Below are positions 53,828 to 62,500 of a DNA stretch of 64,000 bases, piece after piece. The stretch's first letter is position 1, and each line of letters starts with the position of its first letter. Below the pieces are notes generated by a model. The model worked only from the letters and a program-made list of their open reading frames with translations, ran no database searches and was not told the origin of the DNA. This DNA is from Devosia sp. (GTDB lineage: Bacteria; Pseudomonadota; Alphaproteobacteria; Rhizobiales; Devosiaceae), in contig NZ_JAUYGL010000079.1 of the NCBI RefSeq assembly GCF_030689745.1, positions 1 to 64,000 on the forward strand. Reading direction: 5' to 3'. Made by a program: the position numbers and the translations under genes.

Positions 53828-54549
53828 GCGCAAGTCTCCAGCAGGTTGGTCTGGGTCGTCATTTTCGGTGGGCTCAGACGAACCGCCTGTTCAGCCAGGC
53901 GTGTGACCAGTTCGGGTTGGTGGAAGATGGCCAGCATGGCCACGCCTTCGGCTTTGATCGATTGCAACAGGTCGATGACCCGTTCGGTGGTTGCCGGGTC
54001 GAGGCTGGCGGTGGGTTCGTCGAGCAGCAGCAGGCGCGGGCGGGCAATCAGGCCGCGGGCCAGGTTGATGCGCTGCTTCTCGCCGCCGGAAAAGGTCGCC
54101 GGCGGTACGTGCCACAGGCGCTGCGGAACATTGAGCAGTTGCAGCAGTTCAGCGGCTTTTTCCTGGGCTTCAGGCGCGGCTATGCCGCGTTTGAGCAAGG
54201 GCGCGCTGACCACCTCGAGTGCGCTTTTGCGGGGCAGGCAGTGCAGGAATTGTGTGACAAAGCCGATTTCACGGCTGCGCAGTTCGAGTATCTGCTGCTC
54301 GCTGGCGTGCGCCAGGTCAACCAGGTTATCGCTGCCGTCGCGGTAGAACAGACGGCCTGCGCTGGGCAGGTAGGTGCGGAAGATGCACTTGAGTACAGAC
54401 GATTTGCCGGCACCGGTTGGCCCGACCAGAGCGGTGAGCTGGCCCGCATACACCTTAAGGGCAACCTCCGCGCAGGACGGGATCAGGGCGTTCTGGTCGA
54501 AGAGCTGAAAGTGCTTGGACAGCCCTTGGACATCAAGAATGGCGTGCAT
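53824..54549 (-). CDS. phnL: C-P lyase ABC-type protein PhnL
   Basis: Product of 241 aa. Walker A is GPTGAGKSS, the signature FSGGEKQR and Walker B LLLLDEPTASLD. It is an ATPase-like subunit that joins the C-P lyase core rather than a transporter. Confidence 0.93.
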   Translation of the reverse strand: MHAILDVQGLSKHFQLFDQNALIPSCAEVALKVYAGQLTALVGPTGAGKSSVLKCIFRTYLPSAGRLFYRDGSDNLVDLAHASEQQILELRSREIGFVTQFLHCLPRKSALEVVSAPLLKRGIAAPEAQEKAAELLQLLNVPQRLWHVPPATFSGGEKQRINLARGLIARPRLLLLDEPTASLDPATTERVIDLLQSIKAEGVAMLAIFHQPELVTRLAEQAVRLSPPKMTTQTNLLETCA

Positions 54550-54560
54550 AAGGGGTTCCT

Positions 54561-55391
54561 TTAAAGGGCGGAGGCAACCAGGCGCTGGGTGTAGGCGTGC
54601 TGGGGATCTTCGAGAATCTGGTCGGTCAGGCCCGACTCGATTACCCGACCGTACTTCATCACCAGGGTGCGCCCGGCGAGCAGGCGGATCACGCCCAGGT
54701 CGTGAGTGACCACAACCATCGCGGTGTTGAGTTCCTGTTGGATTTCCAGGATCAGGTCGAGAATCCGCGCTTGCACCGACAGGTCCAAACCCGTGGTGAC
54801 TTCGTCGAGAAACAGCAGCGGTGGCCGGGTGGCCAGTGCCTTGGCGATTTGTACGCGTTGCTGCATGCCGCCGGAAAACTGCCTGGGCGATTCGTCCATG
54901 CGCTCGGGCAATACTTCGGTGCGGGTCAGCAATTGGCGGGCACGGGTGCGGATATCACCGTAATGGCTGATGTCATTCATCAACAGGCGCTCGGCGATAT
55001 TGCCGCCGGCCGAGACGTTGAAATTCAAGCCCAGGTGTGGGTTCTGATAGACCATGCCGAAGCGGTGATTGCGCAGCCATCGGCTCTGCGCTGCATTCAG
55101 CGCAAAGAGGTCATGCTGGCGCTCGCCGTCATGGAAAATGGCCTGCCCGGCACTGGGCTGCTCATCGAAGAACAGGGTTTTGACCACGGTGGACTTGCCA
55201 CTGCCGGACTCGCCCATGATGCCGAGTATCTCGCCGGCATTGAGGTCGAAGTCGATACCATGCGCGGCCACCACTGAACCGCAGTGCGGGCAGATATTGC
55301 TGTCGTGCTCGGGGCCGGTGCTGTCGACGCAGCGTGGGCAGGAGCGGCCGTGAATGCGCGAAAGCCCGCGCACTTCAAGAATCTTTTTCAT
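54561..55391 (-). CDS. phnK: C-P lyase ABC-type protein PhnK
   Basis: Product of 276 aa. Walker A is GESGSGKST, the signature FSGGMQQR and Walker B LLFLDEVTTGLD. PhnK binds the PhnGHIJ core. Between the first strand and Walker A it carries two Cys pairs (SCPRC and ICPHC), a small zinc-ribbon-like insert that E. coli PhnK lacks. Its start overlaps the phnJ stop by 4 bp. Confidence 0.93.
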   Translation of the reverse strand: MKKILEVRGLSRIHGRSCPRCVDSTGPEHDSNICPHCGSVVAAHGIDFDLNAGEILGIMGESGSGKSTVVKTLFFDEQPSAGQAIFHDGERQHDLFALNAAQSRWLRNHRFGMVYQNPHLGLNFNVSAGGNIAERLLMNDISHYGDIRTRARQLLTRTEVLPERMDESPRQFSGGMQQRVQIAKALATRPPLLFLDEVTTGLDLSVQARILDLILEIQQELNTAMVVVTHDLGVIRLLAGRTLVMKYGRVIESGLTDQILEDPQHAYTQRLVASAL

Positions 55392-56284
55392 GGGCGTTCC
55401 CCGGTGTCGGCTTGGGCGAGGTGCTCGTTGCAGTAATCGGAATCCGAGCATTGCCAATGGCGCGTGCCGCTGTCGTCGATGATTTCATCGAGGAAGGACT
55501 CGCGGCTGGCGCAACGCCCGCACGGGCGGCGATGGCCATCGTCGTCGGTGAAGTCTTCAACGCGGAAGGGCACATCGTCGAAGACCAGGGGCGCGGCATT
55601 GGTATAGGGCGGCACGGCGTAGATCTTCTTTTCGCGGCCAGCACCGAGCAGCGTCAGGGCCCGCGATTGGTGCAGTTTGCTGATATCGAAGCGCGGGATC
55701 GGGCTGGGGTCGATCACATAATGGCCGTTGATTCGGGTGGGATAACGGTGGGCAATGGTGATCTCGTCGAATTGCACGATATCTTCATAGAGCTTGGTCA
55801 GCAGGCGCGAGTAGTCGCCTTCACCGTGCATCACTTTGCGCCGCGATTCCGACGCTTCGACGATCACCAGCGGATCGGGGTAGGGCACTTGCAGCACCAG
55901 CACCTGGCTTGGCTCCAGTGGTCGTTCGGGAATGCGGTGGCGCGACTGAATCAGGCTGGCCTCGGCGGTGTGTTCGCTGGTGTCGACGCCTGGGCATGTC
56001 AGTTCGACGAAGTGGCGAAGATTGACCGCATTGACCGAGTCGTCGGCGCCCTGGTCGATGACCTTCAGGGTGTCACCGGGGCCGATCAGGGCCAGTGTCA
56101 GTTGCAGGCCGCCAGTACCAAAGCCCCGCCCCATGGGCATTTCCCGGGAGGCATAGGGGGTCTGGTAACCAGGGATGCAGATGGCCTTGAGAATGCTGCG
56201 GCGCACTTCGCGCTTGGCGTATTCGTCGAGAAAGCCAAAGCTGTAAGCCGGCTCATCGACAGGCAAGGTATAGAGCGGGTTCAT
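55388..56284 (-). CDS. phnJ: C-P lyase catalytic radical SAM subunit PhnJ
   Basis: Product of 298 aa. The 4Fe-4S and radical cysteines are present in the C-terminal part (RPCGRCASRESF and QCSDSDYC). GFLDEYAKREVRR near the start and YPDPLVIVEASESRRK match the family. It splits the C-P bond of ribosyl alkylphosphonates. The ATG at 56284 overlaps the phnI stop. Confidence 0.94.
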   Translation of the reverse strand: MNPLYTLPVDEPAYSFGFLDEYAKREVRRSILKAICIPGYQTPYASREMPMGRGFGTGGLQLTLALIGPGDTLKVIDQGADDSVNAVNLRHFVELTCPGVDTSEHTAEASLIQSRHRIPERPLEPSQVLVLQVPYPDPLVIVEASESRRKVMHGEGDYSRLLTKLYEDIVQFDEITIAHRYPTRINGHYVIDPSPIPRFDISKLHQSRALTLLGAGREKKIYAVPPYTNAAPLVFDDVPFRVEDFTDDDGHRRPCGRCASRESFLDEIIDDSGTRHWQCSDSDYCNEHLAQADTGERP

Positions 56285-57405
56285 GCGCAATCTCCCGGTG
56301 TCGAGGGTTCGCTTTGCGCCTGCTTTTGCTGCGTGGTGCGCAGGCGATCCATGTCAGACTGGAAGGTCACGTAGTGCGGCATCTTGTAGTGGCTGGCAAA
56401 GCCCATGGAGTCGACGCCATCGACGTGCAGCAGGACGAACTCGGGATCCTCTGAGGGGTTGCCGGGGCCGTCGCGCATGCCTTTTTGCAGTGCCCGGTCA
56501 AGAATCGCCATGGAAATGGCCTTGACTTCGTTGTGGCCGAAACAGGCGCCGTAACCGAGGGTGAAGGTGGGCGTGCCGCTGCCATCCTCATTCTCGTACA
56601 TGGCAACCACCTCACATTCGGTCATCAACACTTCACCGGCTTCAACCGGCTCGCCGGTGACCGGGTGTGGCAGCATCACCGGTAGATAGCCGACCCGCAG
56701 TTCTGCAATGGTTGGGTGCACATCGCCGTAGCCGCGCATGTTGGAGTAGGCAATCGCTAGCAGCGAACCGGTCTCGGCACGGGCCATGGTAGCCAGCGCA
56801 GCCGAGCGTGGAACAGGAAAAACCAGGGGCTCGCGGGTGATGTCGAAGGCCTCTTGCGTCGTGTTTTCCAGCGCCGGCAGCAGGCCCTCGGCACGCAGCG
56901 CATCGACCACTTTGGGGAAGCTGTCGGGCAAGTCACTGGCCGGCACGTCATCCAGGAAACGCTGGGCCATGCTGCGGAACGCTTCGGGTGACTCGTCGGC
57001 AAGATCCATGCGCATCAGGCGCAAGGCATAGTCCGGCGTAGGGCCGAGCATCTGGCCGCCGGGAATGTCCTTGAACGCCGACGAAATACGGCGAATCAGA
57101 CGCATGTTGGCGGTGTTCTGCACTGGTGTTTGCAGCAGGCGCGGCTTGGTCGAGCGGTAAGCACGCAAGGCGAATGCGGCCTCCAGGGTATCGCCCTGCA
57201 TCTGCTTGATGGCCAGTGCGGCCAGGCGTGGGTGATACAGGCCGCCCTCGGAAATCACCCGTGAGGTGAGCAGGCGTAACTGGTTTTCAATGGTGTCGAG
57301 AGACAGCGGTGTACCTTGCTCGCCTTCGCGCGTACGCAGGGCGTCCAGCGCGGCATCGGCACCCTGGATGGCGCGGCCGCCGCCTTTGATTGCTACGTAA
57401 CCCAT
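56281..57405 (-). CDS. phnI: C-P lyase nucleosidase subunit PhnI
   Basis: Product of 374 aa. The start (MGYVAIKGGGRAIQGADAAL), a DLADESPEAF segment and VHPTIAELRVG match PhnI, which displaces adenine from ATP with phosphonate together with G, H and L. Confidence 0.93.
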   Translation of the reverse strand: MGYVAIKGGGRAIQGADAALDALRTREGEQGTPLSLDTIENQLRLLTSRVISEGGLYHPRLAALAIKQMQGDTLEAAFALRAYRSTKPRLLQTPVQNTANMRLIRRISSAFKDIPGGQMLGPTPDYALRLMRMDLADESPEAFRSMAQRFLDDVPASDLPDSFPKVVDALRAEGLLPALENTTQEAFDITREPLVFPVPRSAALATMARAETGSLLAIAYSNMRGYGDVHPTIAELRVGYLPVMLPHPVTGEPVEAGEVLMTECEVVAMYENEDGSGTPTFTLGYGACFGHNEVKAISMAILDRALQKGMRDGPGNPSEDPEFVLLHVDGVDSMGFASHYKMPHYVTFQSDMDRLRTTQQKQAQSEPSTPGDCA

Positions 57406-57995
57406 TAGTCTGCTCCTAGAACGTCAAACTGCACGGCTGTAGTGCGTGGCAGGGCAACCAGTTGCTGTTGATCAACCAGCAGCAGATCCACACCGAGTGG
57501 GAAACCGACATTCCAGCGTTGGCGTGCCTGCAGCCAGCTGCTGTGCAAGCCGCTGACCGACAGCGCCGTGCACGAGGCGATACCCGGCCCGCTAAGCGCA
57601 AGCGGCGTTCCTGTACCCAGTTGCGCCACGCGCAAAATCAGCGTGGCCCCTCCCTCGGGGGATTCGAGCGTGCCAAGGGCGGGTTCGCACAACGCCGGGC
57701 GACTGCCATCGAGCAGGACGAAATTGGCCTGTTCAACAACCTGTCGACGTGCCTGCAGGCGTTGCCAGGCCAGGGCGTCGAGCTGCTCGTGGACATCGGC
57801 CAGGCTGACTTCGGCGTCGAGCAACGTGGCCAGCACATGGGTCATGGCATCTTCGCAGTCCAGGGCCATGATCTGTCCCGGATAACTGAAGGCATGCAAT
57901 AACTGGCGGAACACGGCTTGCTGGGTCAGCGGCTGCCAGGCCTGCAGCGCCGTGCCGCCAGCGGGTGTACAGGTGTGTGTGGGCTGCTTAGTCAT
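57405..57995 (-). CDS. phnH: C-P lyase core subunit PhnH
   Basis: Product of about 196 aa. FRQLLHAFSYPGQIM near the start and GVDLLLVDQQQLVALPRTT near the end match PhnH. Alternative ATGs lie at 58001 and 58004. The chosen one overlaps the phnG stop by 8 bp. Confidence 0.88.
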   Translation of the reverse strand: MTKQPTHTCTPAGGTALQAWQPLTQQAVFRQLLHAFSYPGQIMALDCEDAMTHVLATLLDAEVSLADVHEQLDALAWQRLQARRQVVEQANFVLLDGSRPALCEPALGTLESPEGGATLILRVAQLGTGTPLALSGPGIASCTALSVSGLHSSWLQARQRWNVGFPLGVDLLLVDQQQLVALPRTTAVQFDVLGAD

Positions 57996-58470
57996 TGTCA
58001 TCATCCTGCTCAGTGCCGATCAGGGAAAAGTCGACGCGGGTGGTGCTCAACAGGGCCTGGCGCACGCGTTTGTCGGCATCCAGGCGAGCCTGGCCGGCCT
58101 GCAACAGGGGCAGGACTTGGGCGAATCCCGGCAACTGCCCGGCCAGAACCGCGTCGATCACGGCGATGGCGCGGGCCAGGCTGGCGCGGTCGTCGAGCAG
58201 CTGGGCGGCGCCTTCGACCGGTATGCCGCTCCCTGCGGTTACCCGCACATGGGCGCGGGACACCGGTATTTCACCGGGGAAATACGTATCGTTGAGCGCG
58301 CTGTCGCGCAGGCTCAGCAAGCCGAGGCCGGACTGTGGCAGGTGCAGGTCTTCAACCTGCAGGGTGTGCGTCAGTTGCTCGGCCAGGGCCCGCACCGATG
58401 CGGCCGGTACGGCCAGCAGCAGGCGCGGCCACTGCCCGCGCGGGGGCAGGGTGGGCGGTGTTGCATTCAT
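57988..58470 (-). CDS. phnG: C-P lyase core subunit PhnG
   Basis: Product of 160 aa. QSGLGLLSLRDSALNDTYFPGEIPVSRAHV (two adjoining parts) is typical of PhnG. It ends with an unusual run of acidic residues (DDDND). It heads the phnGHIJKLMNP block, 78 bp after phnE, with its own PhnF-like operator. Confidence 0.9.
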   Translation of the reverse strand: MNATPPTLPPRGQWPRLLLAVPAASVRALAEQLTHTLQVEDLHLPQSGLGLLSLRDSALNDTYFPGEIPVSRAHVRVTAGSGIPVEGAAQLLDDRASLARAIAVIDAVLAGQLPGFAQVLPLLQAGQARLDADKRVRQALLSTTRVDFSLIGTEQDDDND

Positions 58471-58503
58471 GTTCGGGCTTCCACATGTGTGTATGGATGA
58501 ATA

Positions 58504-58517
58504 GATGTCTAGATAAC
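58504..58517. promoter_or_regulatory. Candidate PhnF operator before phnG
   Basis: On the minus strand GTTATCTAGACATC, 13 of 14 bases identical to the site before phnF (62191). It sits in the phnE-phnG gap. Confidence 0.7.
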
Positions 58518-58548
58518 TGGTTTCGGCAGTGTGCTCGGCACAGGCGCG

Positions 58549-59574
58549 TTACATGAGCCTGGCGCGCAAGCGGGCCGAGAATTGATCGAGGAGGAACACG
58601 GCGAGAAAGATCGCCAGCAAAATGGTTGCCACATGACCGTACTGGAACATGTCGAAGCGGCCCTTCAACTCCTGGCCAATACCGCCTGCACCCACCAGCC
58701 CGATCACGGTGGCCATGCGCAGGTTGCGATCAAGAATGTAGAGCGTGTAGGCAATGTATTGCGGTGCCACTTGCGGCATCACGCCATACCACAGGGTTTT
58801 GACTTTTCCCGCGCCTATGGCTTCGAGGGCTTCCTGGGGTTTCTTGTCGGCGTTCTCGATATCTTCGGCGTAGAACTTGCCAAGAAAGCCGGCGGCATGC
58901 AGACCCAGGGCGAGTACACCGGCGATGGGGCCGAAACCGTACGCCAGGACCAGAAACAAGGCGACGATCAGTTCCGGTGCCGAGCGCAGCAGGCTGATGG
59001 TGCCGCGGGCCATGGTATAGGTGGCGCGGTTAGGGCTGTAATTGCGGGCCGCGTAGTAAGCCAGCGGAATCGACAGCGCAACCGACAACAAGGTGCCCCA
59101 GATGGCGATCTCCAGGGTTTCCAGCATTTTCACCAGCACGGTCCAGAGGTAACCGAGAGGGTTGACCAGATACTCCACCTGGCTGGTAGCGCTTTCCAGT
59201 TGCAGGGTCTCGTGGTTGAGCGTCTGTACGACGCGCTCCTGAACCTCGATGCGGGCAAAGGCCGGCAGCCGATCACGGTTCAGTTCCGGTAAACGACCGA
59301 CCTCTTCCTGACTGGCAATCACCGGTGGCCACATGGCGCTGGCAACCCGCGACAGACCCCGAACCACCTGGGAATCGTCATTGAGACCGAGCAGATTGCC
59401 GGCTGCCTCGCCGGTCATCACCACCATGCGATCCATCTCGGTACGGTGGCCGGTGACCAAAATCACTGCCAGCAGCAGCAGGGCAATGGCGACATGTCGT
59501 GCGGAGTAGGGGTGGCTCAGGTGCCAGTCGAGGCGCTTGCCTTCGGCGGGTACGGGGATGGGTTTTGCACTCAT
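58549..59574 (-). CDS. phnE: Phosphonate ABC permease PhnE
   Basis: Product of 341 aa. A long N-terminal periplasmic part follows the first helix. The permease EAA-type loop reads EAIGAGKVKTLWYGVMPQV, and the end has VIGLVGAGGIG. It imports phosphonates with PhnC and PhnD. Confidence 0.92.
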   Translation of the reverse strand: MSAKPIPVPAEGKRLDWHLSHPYSARHVAIALLLLAVILVTGHRTEMDRMVVMTGEAAGNLLGLNDDSQVVRGLSRVASAMWPPVIASQEEVGRLPELNRDRLPAFARIEVQERVVQTLNHETLQLESATSQVEYLVNPLGYLWTVLVKMLETLEIAIWGTLLSVALSIPLAYYAARNYSPNRATYTMARGTISLLRSAPELIVALFLVLAYGFGPIAGVLALGLHAAGFLGKFYAEDIENADKKPQEALEAIGAGKVKTLWYGVMPQVAPQYIAYTLYILDRNLRMATVIGLVGAGGIGQELKGRFDMFQYGHVATILLAIFLAVFLLDQFSARLRARLM

Positions 59575-59584
59575 GGAGCATTCC

Positions 59585-60379
59585 TCAGCAGGCAGCGGCA
59601 AGTTGGTCAGGCATAGGCGCAGGGTTGGCCGGCTCTTGATCCTCCCACTGGGCGCCTTGATACAGAGCTTCGACTCGCTGGTCGGAGAGCTCCGCCGGTG
59701 TGCCGTCGAACACCACCTTGCCGTCACGCATGCCGATAATGCGGTCACCGAACTCACGCGCCAGATCGATCTGGTGCAAGCTGCACAGTACGCTGGCATT
59801 GCGCTCACGGGCGGCATCACGAATCAGCGATAAAATGTCGCGGGAAATTTTCGGGTCGAGACTGGCCACCGGTTCGTCTGCCAGCACCACTTCCGGGTCG
59901 AGCATGAAGGCGCGAGCAATCCCGACACGTTGTTGCTGGCCACCGGAGAGGTCGCCGGCGCGGCGTTGCAGGTGCGCCGGTGACAGGCCGACCTGGTCGA
60001 GCAAGCGACAGGCGCGAGCCCGTTGTTCGGGGCTGAACCAGCCGCTCAGTGCACGCAGCGTGGTGACCGCTGGCAACAGGCCGGCCAGCACGTTGGCGGC
60101 TACCGTCATGCGGTTGGTCAGGTTGAAGTGCTGGTGAATCATGGCAATGCGCTTGCGCAAGGCACGCTCGCTGGCCGTGGTGAGGGCCACACCGTCGATG
60201 CTGACGGTGCCGCTGCTTGGCTGCATCAAGCCATTGACCGCGCGCAGCAGGGTCGATTTGCCGGCACCCGATGGGCCGAGAATCACACAGAACTGACCGC
60301 GCGGCACATGCAGCGAAATATCACGGAGTGCCTGGGTGCCATCGGGCCATACCTTGGAAATGCAATCGAAACGAATCAT
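59585..60379 (-). CDS. phnC: Phosphonate ABC ATPase PhnC
   Basis: Product of 264 aa. Walker A is GPSGAGKST, the signature LSGGQQQR and Walker B VVLADEPVASLD. The start was set at MIRFDCISKVW; the preceding 19 codons look non-conserved. Confidence 0.92.
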   Translation of the reverse strand: MIRFDCISKVWPDGTQALRDISLHVPRGQFCVILGPSGAGKSTLLRAVNGLMQPSSGTVSIDGVALTTASERALRKRIAMIHQHFNLTNRMTVAANVLAGLLPAVTTLRALSGWFSPEQRARACRLLDQVGLSPAHLQRRAGDLSGGQQQRVGIARAFMLDPEVVLADEPVASLDPKISRDILSLIRDAARERNASVLCSLHQIDLAREFGDRIIGMRDGKVVFDGTPAELSDQRVEALYQGAQWEDQEPANPAPMPDQLAAAC

Positions 60380-60445
60380 GGACGGACTCCTGGGAAGAGC
60401 GGCGCGCAGAGCAACTGTGCGCCGCTTGGTTGGCATCGAACCCGC

Positions 60446-61405
60446 TTAGCGCGCGCCAGCCTTGTTCATGATCTCGGTCTTGACCTGATCGGTGACCTTG
60501 TCGAACATCAGGCCGGCATTGGCCATGTCCTGTTCGCTGACCTGGGAGGTGTAACCGTCGACTTTGCCGCCGCCGTAACCCCGAATCTGCTCGGGGCTGA
60601 TGCCTGGCAGGCTGGCAATGTTGTCGAAGGCCTCGCGCAACTTGGCTTTCACCGCATCGTCAAGCTTGGGGTGCATGGCCAGTGGCGGATACGGAATGGG
60701 CGCGCTCTTGGTCAGTACGCTGAGGCTGCCCGGCTCAATGGCCTTGGCATTGACGGCCTTCTCGAAGGAGTCGAACGATGCGCCACCAGCATCCACCAGC
60801 CCTTCGGCCAGGGCCTTGAGCACATTGGCATGGCTGCCGGTCATGTTGATCGAGGTATCGCGCGCCGGATCGACACCCGCCGTCAGCAGCATCGCCACCG
60901 GCACCGCGAAGCTGGAGGTTGAGTTGACGTCACCCAGGGCGATGCGCTTGCCCTTGATATCTGCGATCGCGTCGATGCCGGCATCGCTACGGACAAAAAT
61001 GCCCGAGTAATAAACCGATTGGCCGTCGCGTACCGCCAGGGCCAGCAGTTCGGCACAGTCACGTTCACGGGCCTGCAGGTAACTGGCCGGGCCGTACCAG
61101 GCGATGTCGGCTGCGCCATTGCACATGGCCTCGATAACCGCCGAATAGCTTTGCCCGACCTTGATGTCGAAATTCAGCTCGGTGGCGCGGGTAATGGCCG
61201 AGAAAATCGGCTGGAAATCTTGTTTGGTACCGTCTTCGGTGCCGCCGTCTGCCGGTACCAGAATGACGCGCAACGGTTGCTGTGCACTGCCATCGTTCTG
61301 CGCCTGGGCATAGCCCGTTAACGGTAGGATGGCAGTGGCGGCTGCCGTGATTAGGCTTAGGCCAACGGTCAGCAATTTGCGACTCATGCGTTGTTTCAGA
61401 TACAT
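60446..61405 (-). CDS. phnD: Phosphonate-binding protein PhnD
   Basis: Product of 319 aa. A signal peptide (LLTVGLSLITAAATAILPLTGYA) is followed by the binding domain: ADIAWYGPASYLQARER and DVNSTSSFAVPVAMLL. It captures phosphonates in the periplasm for PhnCE. Confidence 0.92.
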   Translation of the reverse strand: MYLKQRMSRKLLTVGLSLITAAATAILPLTGYAQAQNDGSAQQPLRVILVPADGGTEDGTKQDFQPIFSAITRATELNFDIKVGQSYSAVIEAMCNGAADIAWYGPASYLQARERDCAELLALAVRDGQSVYYSGIFVRSDAGIDAIADIKGKRIALGDVNSTSSFAVPVAMLLTAGVDPARDTSINMTGSHANVLKALAEGLVDAGGASFDSFEKAVNAKAIEPGSLSVLTKSAPIPYPPLAMHPKLDDAVKAKLREAFDNIASLPGISPEQIRGYGGGKVDGYTSQVSEQDMANAGLMFDKVTDQVKTEIMNKAGAR

Positions 61406-61456
61406 TGCAACAGCTCCTGCAGGTTGATGATCAAGGTTGATGGATGTGAAGGTCTG

Positions 61457-62185
61457 TCATGGGTTGATGCGCAGTTGGATCCGGTCGGCGCGGAACCGGG
61501 TGATGGCGTACTCGACTGGGGTTGCAGCCCTGTCGTCTACATTCACACTTTTTACTCTCAGTACCGGCTGGTTCTGTGGCATGCCCAGCAATCGTGCGTC
61601 ATCTCCCTGCGGGAGCACTGAGGTCACCAGGCTCTCGGTACGCCGCAGCACGCAGCCATACGCCTGTTCCAGGTAGGCATGCAAAGACCCGCCCGTGTAG
61701 TGTTCGAACAGCTCGGGAAAGCGTTCGGCACTGACGAAGTGGGAAATCACGCACAAGGGTCGCTCGGCCGCGATGCGTTGGGTCTCGATCCAGATCAAGG
61801 GTGCACCACTAGCAAGACCTAGCCGCTCGGCGACGCGCTCACTGGCCGGGATTTTTTGTTTTCTGAGAATCTTGGTTTCGGTGGTGAAACCCTGAGCACT
61901 CAGGGTTTCGGTGAAGCGGGTGCCGGCATTGAGCTGATAATCGAGCTGGGTGTCGATCACAAACACGCCACGCCCATGGCGGCGCTCTACCAGCCCGGCC
62001 TCGACCAATTCATCCACGGCCCGGCGCAAGGTGTGCCGATTGACGCCAAAGCGTGCGGCCAGTTCGGCCTCGGCAGGCAGCCCGTCGCCGGGGCTGTATT
62101 GGCGGGCAATATCCTGTTCCAGCAGGCGGGCAATCTGGATATAAATCGCTTCGCCGCGATCCCGGGTGAGTGCGTATAGGCTCAT
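61457..62185 (-). CDS. phnF: GntR/HutC-type regulator PhnF
   Basis: Product of 242 aa. The winged-helix domain has LPAEAELAARFGVNRHTLRRAV and the HutC-type ligand (UTRA) domain follows. It is the first gene of the phn operon and probably represses it. Two near-identical sites (62191 and 58504) fit a repressor of the HutC group, whose sites contain TCTAGA-like cores. Confidence 0.9.
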   Translation of the reverse strand: MSLYALTRDRGEAIYIQIARLLEQDIARQYSPGDGLPAEAELAARFGVNRHTLRRAVDELVEAGLVERRHGRGVFVIDTQLDYQLNAGTRFTETLSAQGFTTETKILRKQKIPASERVAERLGLASGAPLIWIETQRIAAERPLCVISHFVSAERFPELFEHYTGGSLHAYLEQAYGCVLRRTESLVTSVLPQGDDARLLGMPQNQPVLRVKSVNVDDRAATPVEYAITRFRADRIQLRINP

Positions 62186-62190
62186 GTCTG

Positions 62191-62204
62191 GTTATCTAGA
62201 TATC
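62191..62204. promoter_or_regulatory. Candidate PhnF operator before phnF
   Basis: GTTATCTAGATATC, six bases before the phnF start. It is centred on the palindromic core TATCTAGATA and repeated before phnG. Confidence 0.7.
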
Positions 62205-62233
62205 TGAACATGAGCTGATCTTAAATATCGTCC

Positions 62234-62281
62234 ATTGCATTCGCATGACAGTGATTCAGCCATTGCCAGGATGCATGACAG
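62234..62281 (-). promoter_or_regulatory. Possible Pho boxes upstream of phn operon
   Basis: Two copies of CTGTCATGC (minus strand, ending 62281 and 62251), 30 bp apart. CTGTCAT is the half-site of PhoB boxes. The second half-sites (CCTGGCA, ATGCAAT) match poorly, so this is tentative. Confidence 0.45.
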
Positions 62282-62374
62282 CCTTTTTTTCTTTGACCAA
62301 CGCGGTGCCCGATAACCTCACCCTGATATGGGCTTCGCGCTTTGGACTGGGTGAACACATGTCGTGGTTATTGC

Positions 62375-62403
62375 TGTAACAAATGTGGATTTTTTCTATC
62401 TAG
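62375..62403 (+). promoter_or_regulatory. ECF-type promoter of arsM-pstS
   Basis: TGTAAC (62375-62380), 17 bp, ATCTAG (62398-62403), about 97 bp before the arsM ATG. The final base of the -10 is G. Confidence 0.72.
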
Positions 62404-62500
62404 GTGGGTAGCGAGTCAATCATTTTGCATGATGTTGTTCTGCCTGTTTACTGCGCAGGGCGACGTACTTCATGAACAGCTCCATGAACAGAGGTTATCC

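Noticed and set aside
55334..56374. Open frame of 346 codons on the plus strand across phnK/phnJ
   Set aside because: It is antisense to phnJ, whose Fe-S cysteines and gene overlaps are unmistakable; it is a GC-rich shadow.
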